NCBI GenBank assembly: GCA_017628595.1
Contig: JAGBYV010000261.1
Location: 1 to 17,425, forward strand
From: Alistipes sp.
GTDB taxonomy: Bacteria > Bacteroidota > Bacteroidia > Bacteroidales > Rikenellaceae
DNA: 17,425 nt
Reading direction: 5' to 3'
Part shown: in pieces, positions 6,901-15,764 of the stretch
Layout of the letters: every line of letters starts with the position of its first letter
Position numbering within the stretch: position 1 is the stretch's first letter
The notes under the pieces: generated by a model
What the model was told of the DNA's origin: nothing
Database searches by the model: none
Seen by the model: only the letters and a program-made list of their open reading frames with translations
Program-made: the position numbers and the translations under genes

Positions 6901-7947
6901 ATGAAATTTCTTCTTAAGTTGCTATCTTATCCTTATCGAATGGCGATAACTATTCGTCATTGGATGTTCGATTGCGGTTTGTTGAAGAGTCATTCGTTCC
7001 CTGTTCCTATCATTTGTGTGGGAAATATCACAGTCGGTGGTACGGGCAAAACACCTACGGCCGAGATGATTGTGGGTTATATGCAGTCGCACTACAATGT
7101 GGCTCTGCTTTCGCGCGGTTATGGCCGTCGCACGAAGGGTTATCTCGAGGTTAAGACCTCGTCGTCGTATCGTGATGTGGGCGATGAGCCGTTGCAGATC
7201 AAGCTCAAATATCCCGATGCGCTGGTTGTTGTGTGCGAGAAGCGAGTTGAGGCTATGGAGCGCATCATGCGTGAGCACCCCGAGATAAATCTTGTCGTGA
7301 TGGATGATGGATTCCAGCACCGCCATGTCGAAGCACGTATCAATGTGGTGATTGTGGACTCTACTCGCCCATATTATGAGGATGACTTCCTGCCCGCAGG
7401 TACCCTGCGCGACAAGGTGTCGTCGCTTGATCGTGCTCACTATTTCATCGTGACGAAGTGTCCTGCCGATATGCAGCCTATTGCGCAGCGTATGTGGCGC
7501 AAGGAGTTGCATAAGATTGCTTACCAGAAGGTATATTTCACCCGCGTGGTGCCGACAAAGGCAGTATCGTTGTTCCAAACGCCCAATGTGCTCAATTATG
7601 GTGATCAGGTTATTGCCATGTCCGGCATAGGTAATCCCAAGGCCTTTGTTGCGGGCGTGCGCAAGCAGTACGATGTGAAAGCAAAGCTCAACTTCTCGGA
7701 TCATCATGTCTATTCAGTCTCGGATATTGAGCGTATCGTAGCTCTGCTGGAAAAGTATCCGCAGGCTATGTTGCTCACTACGGAGAAGGATGCTGTTAAG
7801 CTGCGTCGTAGTCGCCGTGTGCCCGACATTATGCGTGAGCGACTATTCTATCAGCCACTGAAGGTTGAGTTCCTTGAGGGCTCGGATGATGATTTCCTCG
7901 GCACATTGAAGAAGGATCTTGAGGGTAAGGTGCATCTGGATGCATAG
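6901..7947 (+). CDS. lpxK: Tetraacyldisaccharide 4'-kinase
   Basis: LpxK adds the 4'-phosphate to the lipid A precursor at the inner membrane, using ATP. The protein has 348 residues from the chosen ATG. An amphipathic/hydrophobic N-terminal segment precedes the P-loop GNITVGGTGKTPTAE (41-55, with K50 and T51). SRGYGRR (71-77) and MDDGFQHR (134-141) are further family signatures; D135 and D136 sit where the catalytic and Mg-related aspartates are expected. An in-frame TTG at 6871 would add ten residues (MFRKRTNRKQ), but the ATG at 6901 gives the usual LpxK N-terminus and has an A-rich leader. It is followed by ssb after 45 nt on the same strand. Confidence 0.95.
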   Translation: MKFLLKLLSYPYRMAITIRHWMFDCGLLKSHSFPVPIICVGNITVGGTGKTPTAEMIVGYMQSHYNVALLSRGYGRRTKGYLEVKTSSSYRDVGDEPLQIKLKYPDALVVVCEKRVEAMERIMREHPEINLVVMDDGFQHRHVEARINVVIVDSTRPYYEDDFLPAGTLRDKVSSLDRAHYFIVTKCPADMQPIAQRMWRKELHKIAYQKVYFTRVVPTKAVSLFQTPNVLNYGDQVIAMSGIGNPKAFVAGVRKQYDVKAKLNFSDHHVYSVSDIERIVALLEKYPQAMLLTTEKDAVKLRRSRRVPDIMRERLFYQPLKVEFLEGSDDDFLGTLKKDLEGKVHLDA

Positions 7948-7992
7948 CCGTATGGCGCAAAGTGTTTGAAAATTAAGAAAATCGTAGAATAT

Positions 7993-8475
7993 ATGGTAAA
8001 CAAAGTTATTTTGGTGGGCAATGTAGGCCTTGATCCCGAGATTCGCACTACGGAGTCGGGCGTGAAGGTTGCTCGCGTGCGTTTGGCTACAACCGAGCGT
8101 ATTTATAATCGTCAGACAAACGAAACTTCAGACTATACCGAATGGCATACCATCACCTTGTGGCGTGGTTTGGCCGATGTTGTAGATCGCTATGTGCGTA
8201 AGGGTAGCCAGCTCTATATTGAGGGCCGTCTGCGCACCCGTGAGTGGACCGATAAGGATAATATCAAGCGCTATACTACGGAGATTATGGCCGATGATAT
8301 GAAGCTCCTCGGTCGTCGTTCTGAAGGTCAGCAGGGTGCACAGTCTCAGGCAGGTGGATATGCTCAGCCTCAGGCCACAAACGCATATGCACAACCCGCA
8401 ACTCAGCCCGCTCAGCCCGCTCCGTCGTCATCAATTCCTGCACCGCAGGATGATCCCGACGATCTGCCGTTCTAG
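7993..8475 (+). CDS. ssb: Single-stranded DNA-binding protein
   Basis: SSB coats single-stranded DNA in replication, repair and recombination and recruits partners through its C-terminus. The protein is 160 residues: an OB-fold (about 1-108, beginning MVNKVILVGNVGLDPEIR and including EWHTITLWRGLAD and GSQLYIEGRLRTREW), a Gln/Pro/Ala-rich flexible linker (111-152), and an acidic tip DDPDDLPF ending in the expected Pro-Phe. The ATG at 7993 is preferred over an in-frame TTG at 7966 because MVNKVILVGN is the standard start. The gene ends at a strong terminator. Confidence 0.97.
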   Translation: MVNKVILVGNVGLDPEIRTTESGVKVARVRLATTERIYNRQTNETSDYTEWHTITLWRGLADVVDRYVRKGSQLYIEGRLRTREWTDKDNIKRYTTEIMADDMKLLGRRSEGQQGAQSQAGGYAQPQATNAYAQPATQPAQPAPSSSIPAPQDDPDDLPF

Positions 8476-8480
8476 AAGAT

Positions 8481-8513
8481 AAAAAAGGTTGCCCAGCGGG
8501 CAACCTTTTTTTT
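8481..8513. terminator. Bidirectional rho-independent terminator between ssb and the dCMP deaminase gene
   Basis: A perfect 8-bp stem, GGTTGCCC (8487-8494) with GGGCAACC (8498-8505), and a 3-nt loop AGC. It is flanked by six A on the left (8481-8486) and eight T on the right (8506-8513). The T-run ends transcripts from ssb; on the other strand the A-run becomes a U-tract that can end the secA-deaminase transcript. It sits exactly between two convergent stop codons. Confidence 0.95.
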
Positions 8514-8520
8514 GTTTACT

Positions 8521-8955
8521 TTACTCTATCTCGCACTTTACACATTCAATGCCCACTCGCTGCAGGAGTTTTAAGCCATCCTCCGAGCGGTAGTCATCGC
8601 AATATACAACGCGTTTGATTCCTGCCTGAATAATCAGCTTGGAACACTCTATGCAGGGCGCAGCTGTAATATATAGAGTAGATCCATCGCAGTTGTTGGC
8701 GCTCTTGGCAACCTTAGTAATGGCGTTGGCCTCAGCGTGCAGAACGTAGGGCTTTGTCTTGCCCGTTACTTCATCCTCGCAGATATTCTCAAAGCCCGAC
8801 GGCGTACCATTGTAGCCATCCGAGATAATCATCTTATCCTTTACTATGAGCGCACCCACCTGACGGCGTACGCAGTATGAGTTCTCTGCCCATACGCGAG
8901 CCATACGCAGGTAGCGCATATCTAACTGACGTTGTTTCTCCTCCTGGTATCCCAT
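8521..8955 (-). CDS. dCMP deaminase (ComEB-like)
   Basis: Zinc-dependent deaminase that converts dCMP to dUMP for thymidylate synthesis. The 144-residue protein contains the zinc-site motifs HAEANAI (H73, catalytic E75) and PCIECSKLI (C101, C104). RRQVGALIVKD and DGYNGTPSG are further hallmarks of the dCMP deaminase branch and bind the nucleotide. It starts 5 nt after the secA stop, so it is probably co-transcribed with secA and ends at the shared terminator. A general cytidine-deaminase-fold protein is the only alternative. Confidence 0.94.
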   Translation of the reverse strand: MGYQEEKQRQLDMRYLRMARVWAENSYCVRRQVGALIVKDKMIISDGYNGTPSGFENICEDEVTGKTKPYVLHAEANAITKVAKSANNCDGSTLYITAAPCIECSKLIIQAGIKRVVYCDDYRSEDGLKLLQRVGIECVKCEIE

Positions 8956-8960
8956 ATCAA

Positions 8961-11900
8961 TTACATTCCTTTACCGTGGCACTGCTTGTACTTCTTTCCG
9001 CTACCGCAGGGGCAGGGGTCATTGCGGCCCACCTTCTTCTCAACCTTGATGGGTGCGGGCTTCGACTTCTCGGCCTGACCAGCTGCAGCTGCGGCAGCCA
9101 TGCGTGATGCCTGCAACTTGTTCACATCCACCTTTGCCTTCTGCTGGCGCTCCTGCTGAACAGCGTCGGGGTTGTTCTCGCGAGTAGGGATATAGGCCTT
9201 GTTGAGAATACCCAATGCCTCGCGATTTACCTTCTGCAACATCTTAGAGAAGAGCTCGTATGACTCCAGCTTGTAGATCAACAGCGGATCCTTCTGCTCA
9301 TACTGTGCATTCTGTACGCTCTGGCGCAACTCATCCATCTCGCGCAAGTGCTCACGCCATGCGTCGTCGATAGTGGTGAAGAGTACAATCTTGGCAAATA
9401 CCTTATAGATATCCATGCCATCCGAAGCCTTGCAACGCTCCAGCGATACGGGAACGTGGAATCCAAGGTGACCATCGGTGATGGGGAAGTGCATTACGCG
9501 ATCCATCATCAGCTCGTTCTCCTTGTAGATCACCTCCATGGTCTTGCGTACGGTATCTGCAACGGCCTTCTGGCGACGTGCAAAGAGGTTGTGCAGATCC
9601 TCTACGATCCACGCTACAATCTCCTTGGGCTTGGCGGCATTGTACGTCGCCTCATCGAATGAGGGCTGCAAAGCAACCTCGCGGATAAGCTCGAATGAGA
9701 ATGACTCGTAGTCCATGCCCTCGTGAGCCTCCATGAAGCTCTCGGCATAGTCGCACATGATGTTGTTCAAGTCGATCTCGATCTGCTCGCCATATAGGGC
9801 GTGACGACGACGTGTATAGATAACCTCACGCTGTGAGTTCATTACATCATCATACTCAAGCAGACGCTTACGGATACCGAAGTTGTTCTCCTCGACCTTC
9901 TTCTGCGCACGCTCGATGGCCTTGGTCATCATTGAGGCCTGGATAACCTCGCCCTCCTGAATACCCATCTTATCCATCATCGCAGCGATACGCTCCGAAC
10001 CGAACAGACGCATCAGGTCGTCCTCCAGTGATACGAAGAACTGTGATGAACCGGGGTCACCCTGACGTCCTGCACGACCTCGCAACTGACGGTCAACACG
10101 ACGGCTCTCGTGGCGCTCTGTACCAATGATAGCCAAACCGCCTGCGGCCTTAGCCTCGGGTGAAAGCTTGATATCTGTACCACGACCTGCCATGTTTGTG
10201 GCGATAGTAACCTGACCTGAGCGACCAGCCTCGGCAACGATCTGAGCCTCGAGCTGGTGCTGCTTTGCATTGAGGACATTATGCTTGATGCCGCGCAACT
10301 TAAGCATACGGCTCAAAAGCTCTGAAATCTCAACCGATGTGGTACCAACCAGTACGGGACGATTCTCATTAACGAGACGAACAATCTCATCGATTACGGC
10401 GTTGTACTTCTCTCGCTTGGTCTTGTAGATCAAATCCTCACGGTCGTCACGCAAGATGGGACGGTTGGTGGGGATAACCACAACATCCAACTTATAGATG
10501 TTCCAGAACTCCGATGCCTCTGTCTCGGCCGTACCGGTCATACCCGCCAGCTTGTGATACATACGGAAGTAGTTCTGCAGCGTGATGGTTGCAAAGGTCT
10601 GCGTAGCAGCCTCTACCTTTACGCGCTCCTTAGCCTCGATAGCCTGGTGCAAGCCGTCAGAGTAGCGGCGACCGTCAAGGATACGACCTGTCTGCTCATC
10701 GACGATCTTCACCTTGTTGTCCATTACGACATACTCCACATCCTTCTCGAACATTGAGTATGCCTTCAGAAGCTGGTTCACGGTGTGAACACGCTCCGAC
10801 TTTATTGAGTAGTCGTTGATAATCTGATCCTTGCGCAGAGCCTTCTCCTCTACGGTGAGCTCCTCCTTCTCCAGCTCGGCAACCTCCGATCCGATGTCGG
10901 GCAGCACGAAGAACTTATCCTCGTTGAAGTACTTCGACAACACCTCGTGACCCTTGTCGGTCAGCTCTACCGAATGCAGCTTCTCATCGATTACGAAGTA
11001 CAAATCCTCGATAATCTCGGGCATGCGGCGGTTGTTGTCCTGCATATAGATATTCTCCGTCTTCTGGAACTGCACCTTGATGCCGGGCTCCGAGAGGAAC
11101 TTGATGATAGGCTTATACTTGGGCAGACCCTTGTGTGCACGATAGAGCAACTTGCCACCCTCGTCAATATTGCCCTCAGTGAAGAGGCGGCGTGACTCGG
11201 CTACAAGGCCTGTAACAAGGTTCTTCTGCAAATTGTACAAGTGCTCAATCGAGGGACGGTAGTTCTCGAACATCTGGTCATCGCCCTTAGGTACGGGACC
11301 AGAGATGATAAGAGGCGTACGAGCGTCGTCGATCAATACTGAGTCGACCTCATCGACAATGGCATAGTGGTGCTTACGCTGAACCAGATCCTTGGGTGAA
11401 GAGGCCATGTTGTCGCGCAGGTAGTCGAAGCCATACTCGTTGTTCGTACCGAAGGTAATATCGGCCAGATATGCCTTGCGGCGAGCCTCTGAGTTGGGCT
11501 GATGCTTGTCGATGCAATCTACCGACAGACCGTGGAACTCATACATGGGACCCATCCACTCTGAGTCACGACGAGCCAGGTAGTCATTCACTGTCACAAC
11601 GTGCACACCCTTGCGTGCCAATGCGTTGAGGAATACGGGTAGAGTTGCTACCAGCGTCTTACCCTCACCTGTTGCCATCTCGGCGATCTTACCCTTATGC
11701 AGTACCACACCACCGAAGAGCTGTACGTCGTAATGAATCATCTCCCACTTCAGGTCGTTGCCCGCTGCCATCCAGTGTGTGGCGTAGATAGCCTTATCGT
11801 CCTCGATGGTTACAAAATCCTTGTGTGCGGCCAGGTTGCGGTCGAAGTCGTTTGCCGTAACAACAACGGTCTCGTTCTGCGTGAAACGACGTGCCGTATC

Positions 11901-12254
11901 CTTCATGATGGCAAATGCCTCGGGAAGAATCTGATCGAGCTGCTCCTCGATCTTCTCGTCGATGCGCTTTGTGGTATTCTCAATGTCCTTTGAGATCTTC
12001 TCCTTCTCCGAGAGTGAGATGTCGCCATGCTCCAGACGATCCTTCTGCTCTACGATGTGAGCCTCGTCAGAGGCAATGGCATCGGAGATACGACGCATCA
12101 GAGCTGCACTATGCTCACGCAACTCATCATTCGAGAGACGCTCGATAGAGGGGTATATCTCCTTGATCTTACGAACATAGGGCTCAATCTGCTTGCGATC
12201 CTTATCGCTCTTCGAGCCAAAGAAGAATTTAATTACATTACTTACAATATCCAT
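8961..12254 (-). CDS. secA: Protein translocase ATPase SecA
   Basis: Motor ATPase that pushes preproteins through SecYEG. It has 1,097 residues against about 900 in E. coli. Walker A ATGEGKT lies at 194-200 and the DEAD-type box DEVD at 301-304, followed by [53 protein letters not shown] and [14 protein letters not shown] appear downstream in order. The C-terminus is a zinc-binding SEC-C motif (C1081, C1083, C1092, H1093). Walker A is about 90 residues later than in E. coli because of two extra stretches: a charged helical one near 60-105 and one near 124-172. These are, as I recall, normal in Bacteroidota. It has its own promoter and is followed after 5 nt by the dCMP deaminase gene. Confidence 0.98.
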   Translation of the reverse strand: MDIVSNVIKFFFGSKSDKDRKQIEPYVRKIKEIYPSIERLSNDELREHSAALMRRISDAIASDEAHIVEQKDRLEHGDISLSEKEKISKDIENTTKRIDEKIEEQLDQILPEAFAIMKDTARRFTQNETVVVTANDFDRNLAAHKDFVTIEDDKAIYATHWMAAGNDLKWEMIHYDVQLFGGVVLHKGKIAEMATGEGKTLVATLPVFLNALARKGVHVVTVNDYLARRDSEWMGPMYEFHGLSVDCIDKHQPNSEARRKAYLADITFGTNNEYGFDYLRDNMASSPKDLVQRKHHYAIVDEVDSVLIDDARTPLIISGPVPKGDDQMFENYRPSIEHLYNLQKNLVTGLVAESRRLFTEGNIDEGGKLLYRAHKGLPKYKPIIKFLSEPGIKVQFQKTENIYMQDNNRRMPEIIEDLYFVIDEKLHSVELTDKGHEVLSKYFNEDKFFVLPDIGSEVAELEKEELTVEEKALRKDQIINDYSIKSERVHTVNQLLKAYSMFEKDVEYVVMDNKVKIVDEQTGRILDGRRYSDGLHQAIEAKERVKVEAATQTFATITLQNYFRMYHKLAGMTGTAETEASEFWNIYKLDVVVIPTNRPILRDDREDLIYKTKREKYNAVIDEIVRLVNENRPVLVGTTSVEISELLSRMLKLRGIKHNVLNAKQHQLEAQIVAEAGRSGQVTIATNMAGRGTDIKLSPEAKAAGGLAIIGTERHESRRVDRQLRGRAGRQGDPGSSQFFVSLEDDLMRLFGSERIAAMMDKMGIQEGEVIQASMMTKAIERAQKKVEENNFGIRKRLLEYDDVMNSQREVIYTRRRHALYGEQIEIDLNNIMCDYAESFMEAHEGMDYESFSFELIREVALQPSFDEATYNAAKPKEIVAWIVEDLHNLFARRQKAVADTVRKTMEVIYKENELMMDRVMHFPITDGHLGFHVPVSLERCKASDGMDIYKVFAKIVLFTTIDDAWREHLREMDELRQSVQNAQYEQKDPLLIYKLESYELFSKMLQKVNREALGILNKAYIPTRENNPDAVQQERQQKAKVDVNKLQASRMAAAAAAGQAEKSKPAPIKVEKKVGRNDPCPCGSGKKYKQCHGKGM

Positions 12255-12293
12255 ATTATTTTGCTTTATTTTCTTTTTCGCTTATTTATCCAA

Positions 12294-12324
12294 CAAAGAT
12301 AGTGATTTCTACGCAAATAGCAAA
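12294..12324 (-). promoter_or_regulatory. Promoter of secA
   Basis: Read on the minus strand, TTTG (12324-12321), a 19-nt spacer and TATCTTTG (12301-12294) match the Bacteroidota consensus TTTG/TAnnTTTG at every fixed base. Transcription would start near 12287, giving a leader of about 33 nt to the secA ATG at 12254. The 121-nt gap upstream of secA holds nothing else I can recognise. Confidence 0.7.
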
Positions 12325-12375
12325 ATTTTACCATTCGCGCAACCATTATTTAACGATTTTGTCCAAATATGTGAT

Positions 12376-13350
12376 TTATACCTCCTCTTCGAGGCTCTCG
12401 GTGGGAGTTGTTTTATCAAGAATCTGCTTGCCTACGATGCACTCTTCGCAACGGCGGTCACGGCAATATTCAAACGATAGTTGCAGCAGAGCCTGCGAGT
12501 CAAAGGCTGTGCGCGCCAGAGGACCAAAGCTGTTCCATTGTGCTATGATGGAGTTCTTCTCTGCCGGCAGACTCTCCAAGAGCCCAAGTGCACGCGAGTA
12601 TAGACGCTCGTTGCCCGTATATGATGAGTAGGCAAACTGCATCTGCACAACAAGGTTGATGGCCAGAAGGTCGGTCTTCGTGCGTCCCGTACGTTTGGCT
12701 ACCGAGGGCGATGTGGATGCAGGGATATAGTGTGTCTGCCAATAGGGCAGGGTCTGGCAACTGAACAGATTGTATACATCATCACCCGACGTGCATGCAA
12801 GCATGCGATCCATCATCTCTCGTGTATATGTAATGAATGAGGCCACCTGCGACAGGCGCAGGATGGGATGGTTGTTGGGATATATGCGTTTGAGTCTCCA
12901 CGCCGAAGCCTCCATGGCGGTGATGGAGTATTTGGTGGAGAGGTATGAGAAGTTCCGTTTGAGATTGAGTATATATTCATCGTGAGGATACAGCATCAGC
13001 AGACCTGATGCTCCAATCAGCAAAGCCTCGACATTGGCTGCTACCTCCCTTTCGCGCAACAGTATGGCGTAGGGTACGCGGCGTGCCAACTCGGTGAATG
13101 CCTCCTTGTTATCCACGCCTCCCATCGTGCGCATAAGCATCGTGTAGAATGTCTGCTGCCAGTTCTGCTGGCACTCCTCGAAGATGTGGTTTATGTCGCT
13201 GTTCTTGCGCGACAGGCCCTCGAAACCTAATTTGTTGTATATGTCCAGACGGTGCAGCGTATCTAACTTTGAGAGATAACCGCCACAGCCGAAGTATGAT
13301 GCTCCGGCCTTCAAACGGTTTATGTTTCTCTTACGCTCGTCCATCTTCAA
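12376..13350 (-). CDS. DUF2851-family protein, apparently lacking the N-terminal domain
   Basis: A 324-residue soluble protein of unknown function. Its middle and C-terminal parts match what I know of DUF2851: NWQQTFYTMLMRTMGG (63-78), VEALLIGASGLL (107-118), the HPILRLSQVASFI stretch, LPYWQTHY, and SLPAEKNSIIAQWNSFG. It ends with a cysteine cluster C296, C301, C304 (YCRDRRCEEC). Full-length family members are, as I recall, about 420 residues, with an N-terminal nuclease-like fold (PGxxNxGPDF-type motif). Here only about 55 residues precede the match, and I see no such motif. Upstream there is just a 5-nt gap to the SufT-like gene, so no N-terminal exon-like piece is hidden there. It is last in its operon. 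Family call moderately sure; domain loss is inferred. Confidence 0.7.
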   Translation of the reverse strand: MKMDERKRNINRLKAGASYFGCGGYLSKLDTLHRLDIYNKLGFEGLSRKNSDINHIFEECQQNWQQTFYTMLMRTMGGVDNKEAFTELARRVPYAILLREREVAANVEALLIGASGLLMLYPHDEYILNLKRNFSYLSTKYSITAMEASAWRLKRIYPNNHPILRLSQVASFITYTREMMDRMLACTSGDDVYNLFSCQTLPYWQTHYIPASTSPSVAKRTGRTKTDLLAINLVVQMQFAYSSYTGNERLYSRALGLLESLPAEKNSIIAQWNSFGPLARTAFDSQALLQLSFEYCRDRRCEECIVGKQILDKTTPTESLEEEV

Positions 13351-13355
13351 TCTCG

Positions 13356-13679
13356 CTACAATAGGTTAAGTTCCAGCAGTGCCTCCTCGCTCATCATGCT
13401 GCGATCCCAGGGCGGATCGAATGTAAGCATGATATTGACCGACTTTACGCCGGCAACCTTCTTGACCTGAGTGTTGATGTCATCAACCAGAATATCGGCC
13501 ATAGGACAATTGGGCGCTGTCAGCGTCATGCGTATGTTGGCTACCCCTTCGGGATCGAAGTCGATCTCGTAGATAAGTCCCAGATCGTAGACGTTGACAG
13601 GGATCTCGGGGTCGTATATATTCTTGAGTGTGAGAACTATCTCGTGCTCAATCTTTAAAATCTCTTCCGGTGTCATCAT
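13356..13679 (-). CDS. SufT/MIP18-like Fe-S assembly factor (DUF59)
   Basis: A 107-residue DUF59/MIP18-family protein that helps load Fe-S clusters onto client proteins. Signatures are YDPEIPVNVYDLGLIYEI (22-39), the cysteine-bearing LTAPNCPM (53-60, C58) and the C-terminal FDPPWDRSMMSEEA (87-100). All are intact. It lies 4 nt after sufE and 5 nt before the DUF2851 gene, which supports a shared Fe-S role with SufE. PaaD-type proteins have the same fold, but the sufE neighbour makes the assembly role more likely. Confidence 0.92.
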   Translation of the reverse strand: MMTPEEILKIEHEIVLTLKNIYDPEIPVNVYDLGLIYEIDFDPEGVANIRMTLTAPNCPMADILVDDINTQVKKVAGVKSVNIMLTFDPPWDRSMMSEEALLELNLL

Positions 13680-13683
13680 ATTC

Positions 13684-14097
13684 TTATGATTTAGAGAAAG
13701 CCAATGCGTACATCTTCATCTGCTTGATCATTGCCAGCAGTCCATTGCTGCGTGTGGGGGAGAGGTTCTCACCCAAACCGATGGCGTCGATAAAGTAGAG
13801 CTCCATATCGAGAATCTCCTGGGGTGTGCGTCCATTCATTACGCGGATGAGCAGCGCTATGATACCCTTGGTGATGATGGCATCACTATCGGCGGCGAAA
13901 AATACCTTGCCATCCTCCATGCGGGCATCTACCCATACGCGCGACTGGCAGCCTTTAATTACATAGTTGTCGGTGCGGTGCTCGGGCGCAATGGCGGGAA
14001 GCGTGTCGCTCAATTCAATCAAGTAGTCATACTTGTCGAGCCACTCGTCAAAGATCGAGAACTCGGCAATGATCTCTTCCTGAATATTGTCTTTCAT
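13684..14097 (-). CDS. sufE: SufE-family cysteine-desulfuration protein
   Basis: SufE accepts persulfide sulfur from the cysteine desulfurase SufS and passes it to the Fe-S scaffold. The protein is 137 residues, the usual size. The acceptor cysteine is C50 in VIKGCQSRVWV. It is preceded by FDEWLDKYDYLIELSDTLP and followed by DSDAIITKGIIALLIRVMNGRTPQEI and LSPTRSNGLLAMIKQM, all family signatures. No other suf genes are in the window apart from the SufT-like gene next door. CsdE is the close alternative. Confidence 0.95.
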   Translation of the reverse strand: MKDNIQEEIIAEFSIFDEWLDKYDYLIELSDTLPAIAPEHRTDNYVIKGCQSRVWVDARMEDGKVFFAADSDAIITKGIIALLIRVMNGRTPQEILDMELYFIDAIGLGENLSPTRSNGLLAMIKQMKMYALAFSKS

Positions 14098-14101
14098 ATC
14101 T

Positions 14102-15724
14102 CTATTCGTAAATAATCGTTATCTCTTCGCCCTCGGCGGCTGACGGAGACGTAATACCGAGCATTTCGGCCTCGGTTGCGGCCAGCGAGGTCATATCTAT
14201 CTTGTCGTTACGTAGTTGCGCTTTGCAGCCTGCACCATAGATAATTAGGGGCACCTGCGTGTCATAGCGATACATTGAGCCCGACATCGAGCGTGTCTGC
14301 TCCCTCTCCTCAATCCATTCGGGCATCAGATTCAGCACTACATCTCCCGAACGGCGGGGGTAGAATCCGTTCTGTATCTTACGACCATATCCACTTCCAA
14401 AATAACTGCCACGCATCGATTCTGCCGTCACGGCCTGCGATACGCCACGCAGTTGCATGACAAACGTGGCCACATCGTTCTGAATCTTCTCCAGCGATAG
14501 GCCTTTGTCCATGATAAGATTGTGGTTCAGATATATGGCGCGGTCAATGCATCCCAGAATCCAGTCGCCGTTGCCGTATATCGAGCCGATGAAGGCATTG
14601 GTGATAACCTCGGCCTGACGTACATTGAAACGCTCGCGAGCCTCCGATGTGGCGTTATACGAGGGGCTTGTGCCGTGGTCCGATGTGAGGACTATGAGCA
14701 GCTGCTCGGGCGTAGCCACCTGCGTGGCAAGGAACGACAGAAAACTCTCCAGATCGCGATCCAGACGGTACAGCATATCCTCATACTCAACTGACTCGGG
14801 ACCGAAACGGTTGCTGATAAGGCGAGGCGTGTCGAGTACGATATTGAGCATGTCGGGCACCGCGTCGCCACCCATCTTATTGTGAAGAACTACCTCTCGG
14901 GCAAAGGCCAGCATAGCGCTGTTGCCGGCAGGCGTGTAGCACATCTGGTAGTAGATGTCATCCATCGTGCCTTTGGCAAGGGGTGTATCCTGCACATGTA
15001 TGATGCGTTTGTTGCTCTTGCTCTGCAATCCCTCGATGACCGACACCTGCGAGTTGTGGTAATCGTCGTAGGGTAGTAGCGATGTCCATCGCTTTATGGC
15101 ATACTCCTCGTTCTTGTCCTGATAATTGTAGTCAGCAATCCACTTGGGCAACTCCTTCGAGTAGTATGAAGATGTTGTCCATGACGATTGTAACGTCTCC
15201 ATCCAATAGACCTCACCCGAGCGTCCTGCCATTACAATTGCCGAGAGTGGCTCCACGGCAATGGTTGCAATGCGACTATCGGGATGTTGTTGTGCCAATG
15301 CATCCGAGAGAGTCTGTGCCACCAGATTACGGGGCGAGTAGCTGCCCGAACCACCGCTGTAGTTTACGCTCTGCTCCTTCCTGTCCTCGATGAGCATCAC
15401 CTCCTTGTTGCCTACATAGTCAAACCATCGGTCGGCCACCACTCCATGAATCGACGGTGTGGCTCCTGTCGAGAGCGTAGCCAGTGATACGGGTGTCGTT
15501 GTCTGCATATAGTCGTATGAGGCATTGGTGAAGCGTTGTCCGCCATTGATGATACGGCGCAGACCAGCGCTGGAAAAGTTGTTGGCGTAGCGATCCAGAT
15601 CGTTTGCCCCCATCGAACTGATGACGATATTTACCACCAGCCGAGGCTCCGTCTGTGCCATAGCTATGGATGTGGCAGCGAGTATAAATGCTACGATTAC
15701 AACTATATATCGAGTAAATCTCAT
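14102..15724 (-). CDS. Secreted PafA-like alkaline-phosphatase-superfamily protein, likely catalytically dead
   Basis: A 540-residue protein with a clear signal peptide (cleavage likely after AMA, about residue 23), so periplasmic or exported. Fold signatures of the PafA family remain: STGATPSIHGVVADRWFD (85-102), FGPESVEYEDMLYRLDRDL (307-325), TSDHG (347-351) and YDTQVPLIIYG (487-497). Aligned by eye to PafA (numbering recalled), T77 matches the nucleophile T79, and D349/H350 match D352/H353. The other key positions differ: S36 for D38, D98 for N100, E158 for K162, L160 for R164, R301 for D305, N305 for H309, and S481 for H486. The reading frame is intact. It sits 4 nt ahead of sufE, after a 40-nt gap from the GSCFA gene. 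Function unknown; a binding or structural role is plausible. Confidence 0.85.
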   Translation of the reverse strand: MRFTRYIVVIVAFILAATSIAMAQTEPRLVVNIVISSMGANDLDRYANNFSSAGLRRIINGGQRFTNASYDYMQTTTPVSLATLSTGATPSIHGVVADRWFDYVGNKEVMLIEDRKEQSVNYSGGSGSYSPRNLVAQTLSDALAQQHPDSRIATIAVEPLSAIVMAGRSGEVYWMETLQSSWTTSSYYSKELPKWIADYNYQDKNEEYAIKRWTSLLPYDDYHNSQVSVIEGLQSKSNKRIIHVQDTPLAKGTMDDIYYQMCYTPAGNSAMLAFAREVVLHNKMGGDAVPDMLNIVLDTPRLISNRFGPESVEYEDMLYRLDRDLESFLSFLATQVATPEQLLIVLTSDHGTSPSYNATSEARERFNVRQAEVITNAFIGSIYGNGDWILGCIDRAIYLNHNLIMDKGLSLEKIQNDVATFVMQLRGVSQAVTAESMRGSYFGSGYGRKIQNGFYPRRSGDVVLNLMPEWIEEREQTRSMSGSMYRYDTQVPLIIYGAGCKAQLRNDKIDMTSLAATEAEMLGITSPSAAEGEEITIIYE

Positions 15725-15746
15725 TATTGCGAATTCTGTTGGGATG

Positions 15747-15763
15747 TAAAATTAGTAATTTTA
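15747..15763. repeat. Perfect 17-bp palindrome upstream of the phosphatase-like gene
   Basis: TAAAATTA G TAATTTTA: two 8-bp arms around one central base, lying in the 40-nt gap between the GSCFA stop and the next ATG. The minus-strand reading of the left arm is TAATTTTA, one base off a Bacteroidota -7 box, but no TTTG lies at the proper distance. It could be an operator, a weak promoter element or chance in AT-rich sequence. Confidence 0.45.
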
Positions 15764-15764
15764 T

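Noticed and set aside
6922-7707. Long open frame of 261 codons on the minus strand, antisense to lpxK
   Set aside because: It lies wholly inside a well-supported lpxK, is rich in His, Arg and Ile in no recognisable pattern, and matches no family I know. It is a codon-bias shadow.
7966-7992. TTG start extending SSB by nine residues
   Set aside because: MVNKVILVGN from the ATG at 7993 is the normal SSB beginning.
12255-12375. Possible terminator or small RNA between secA and the DUF2851 gene
   Set aside because: Apart from the secA promoter, this 121-nt AT-rich gap shows no stable hairpin with a T-run and no conserved RNA element that I recognise.
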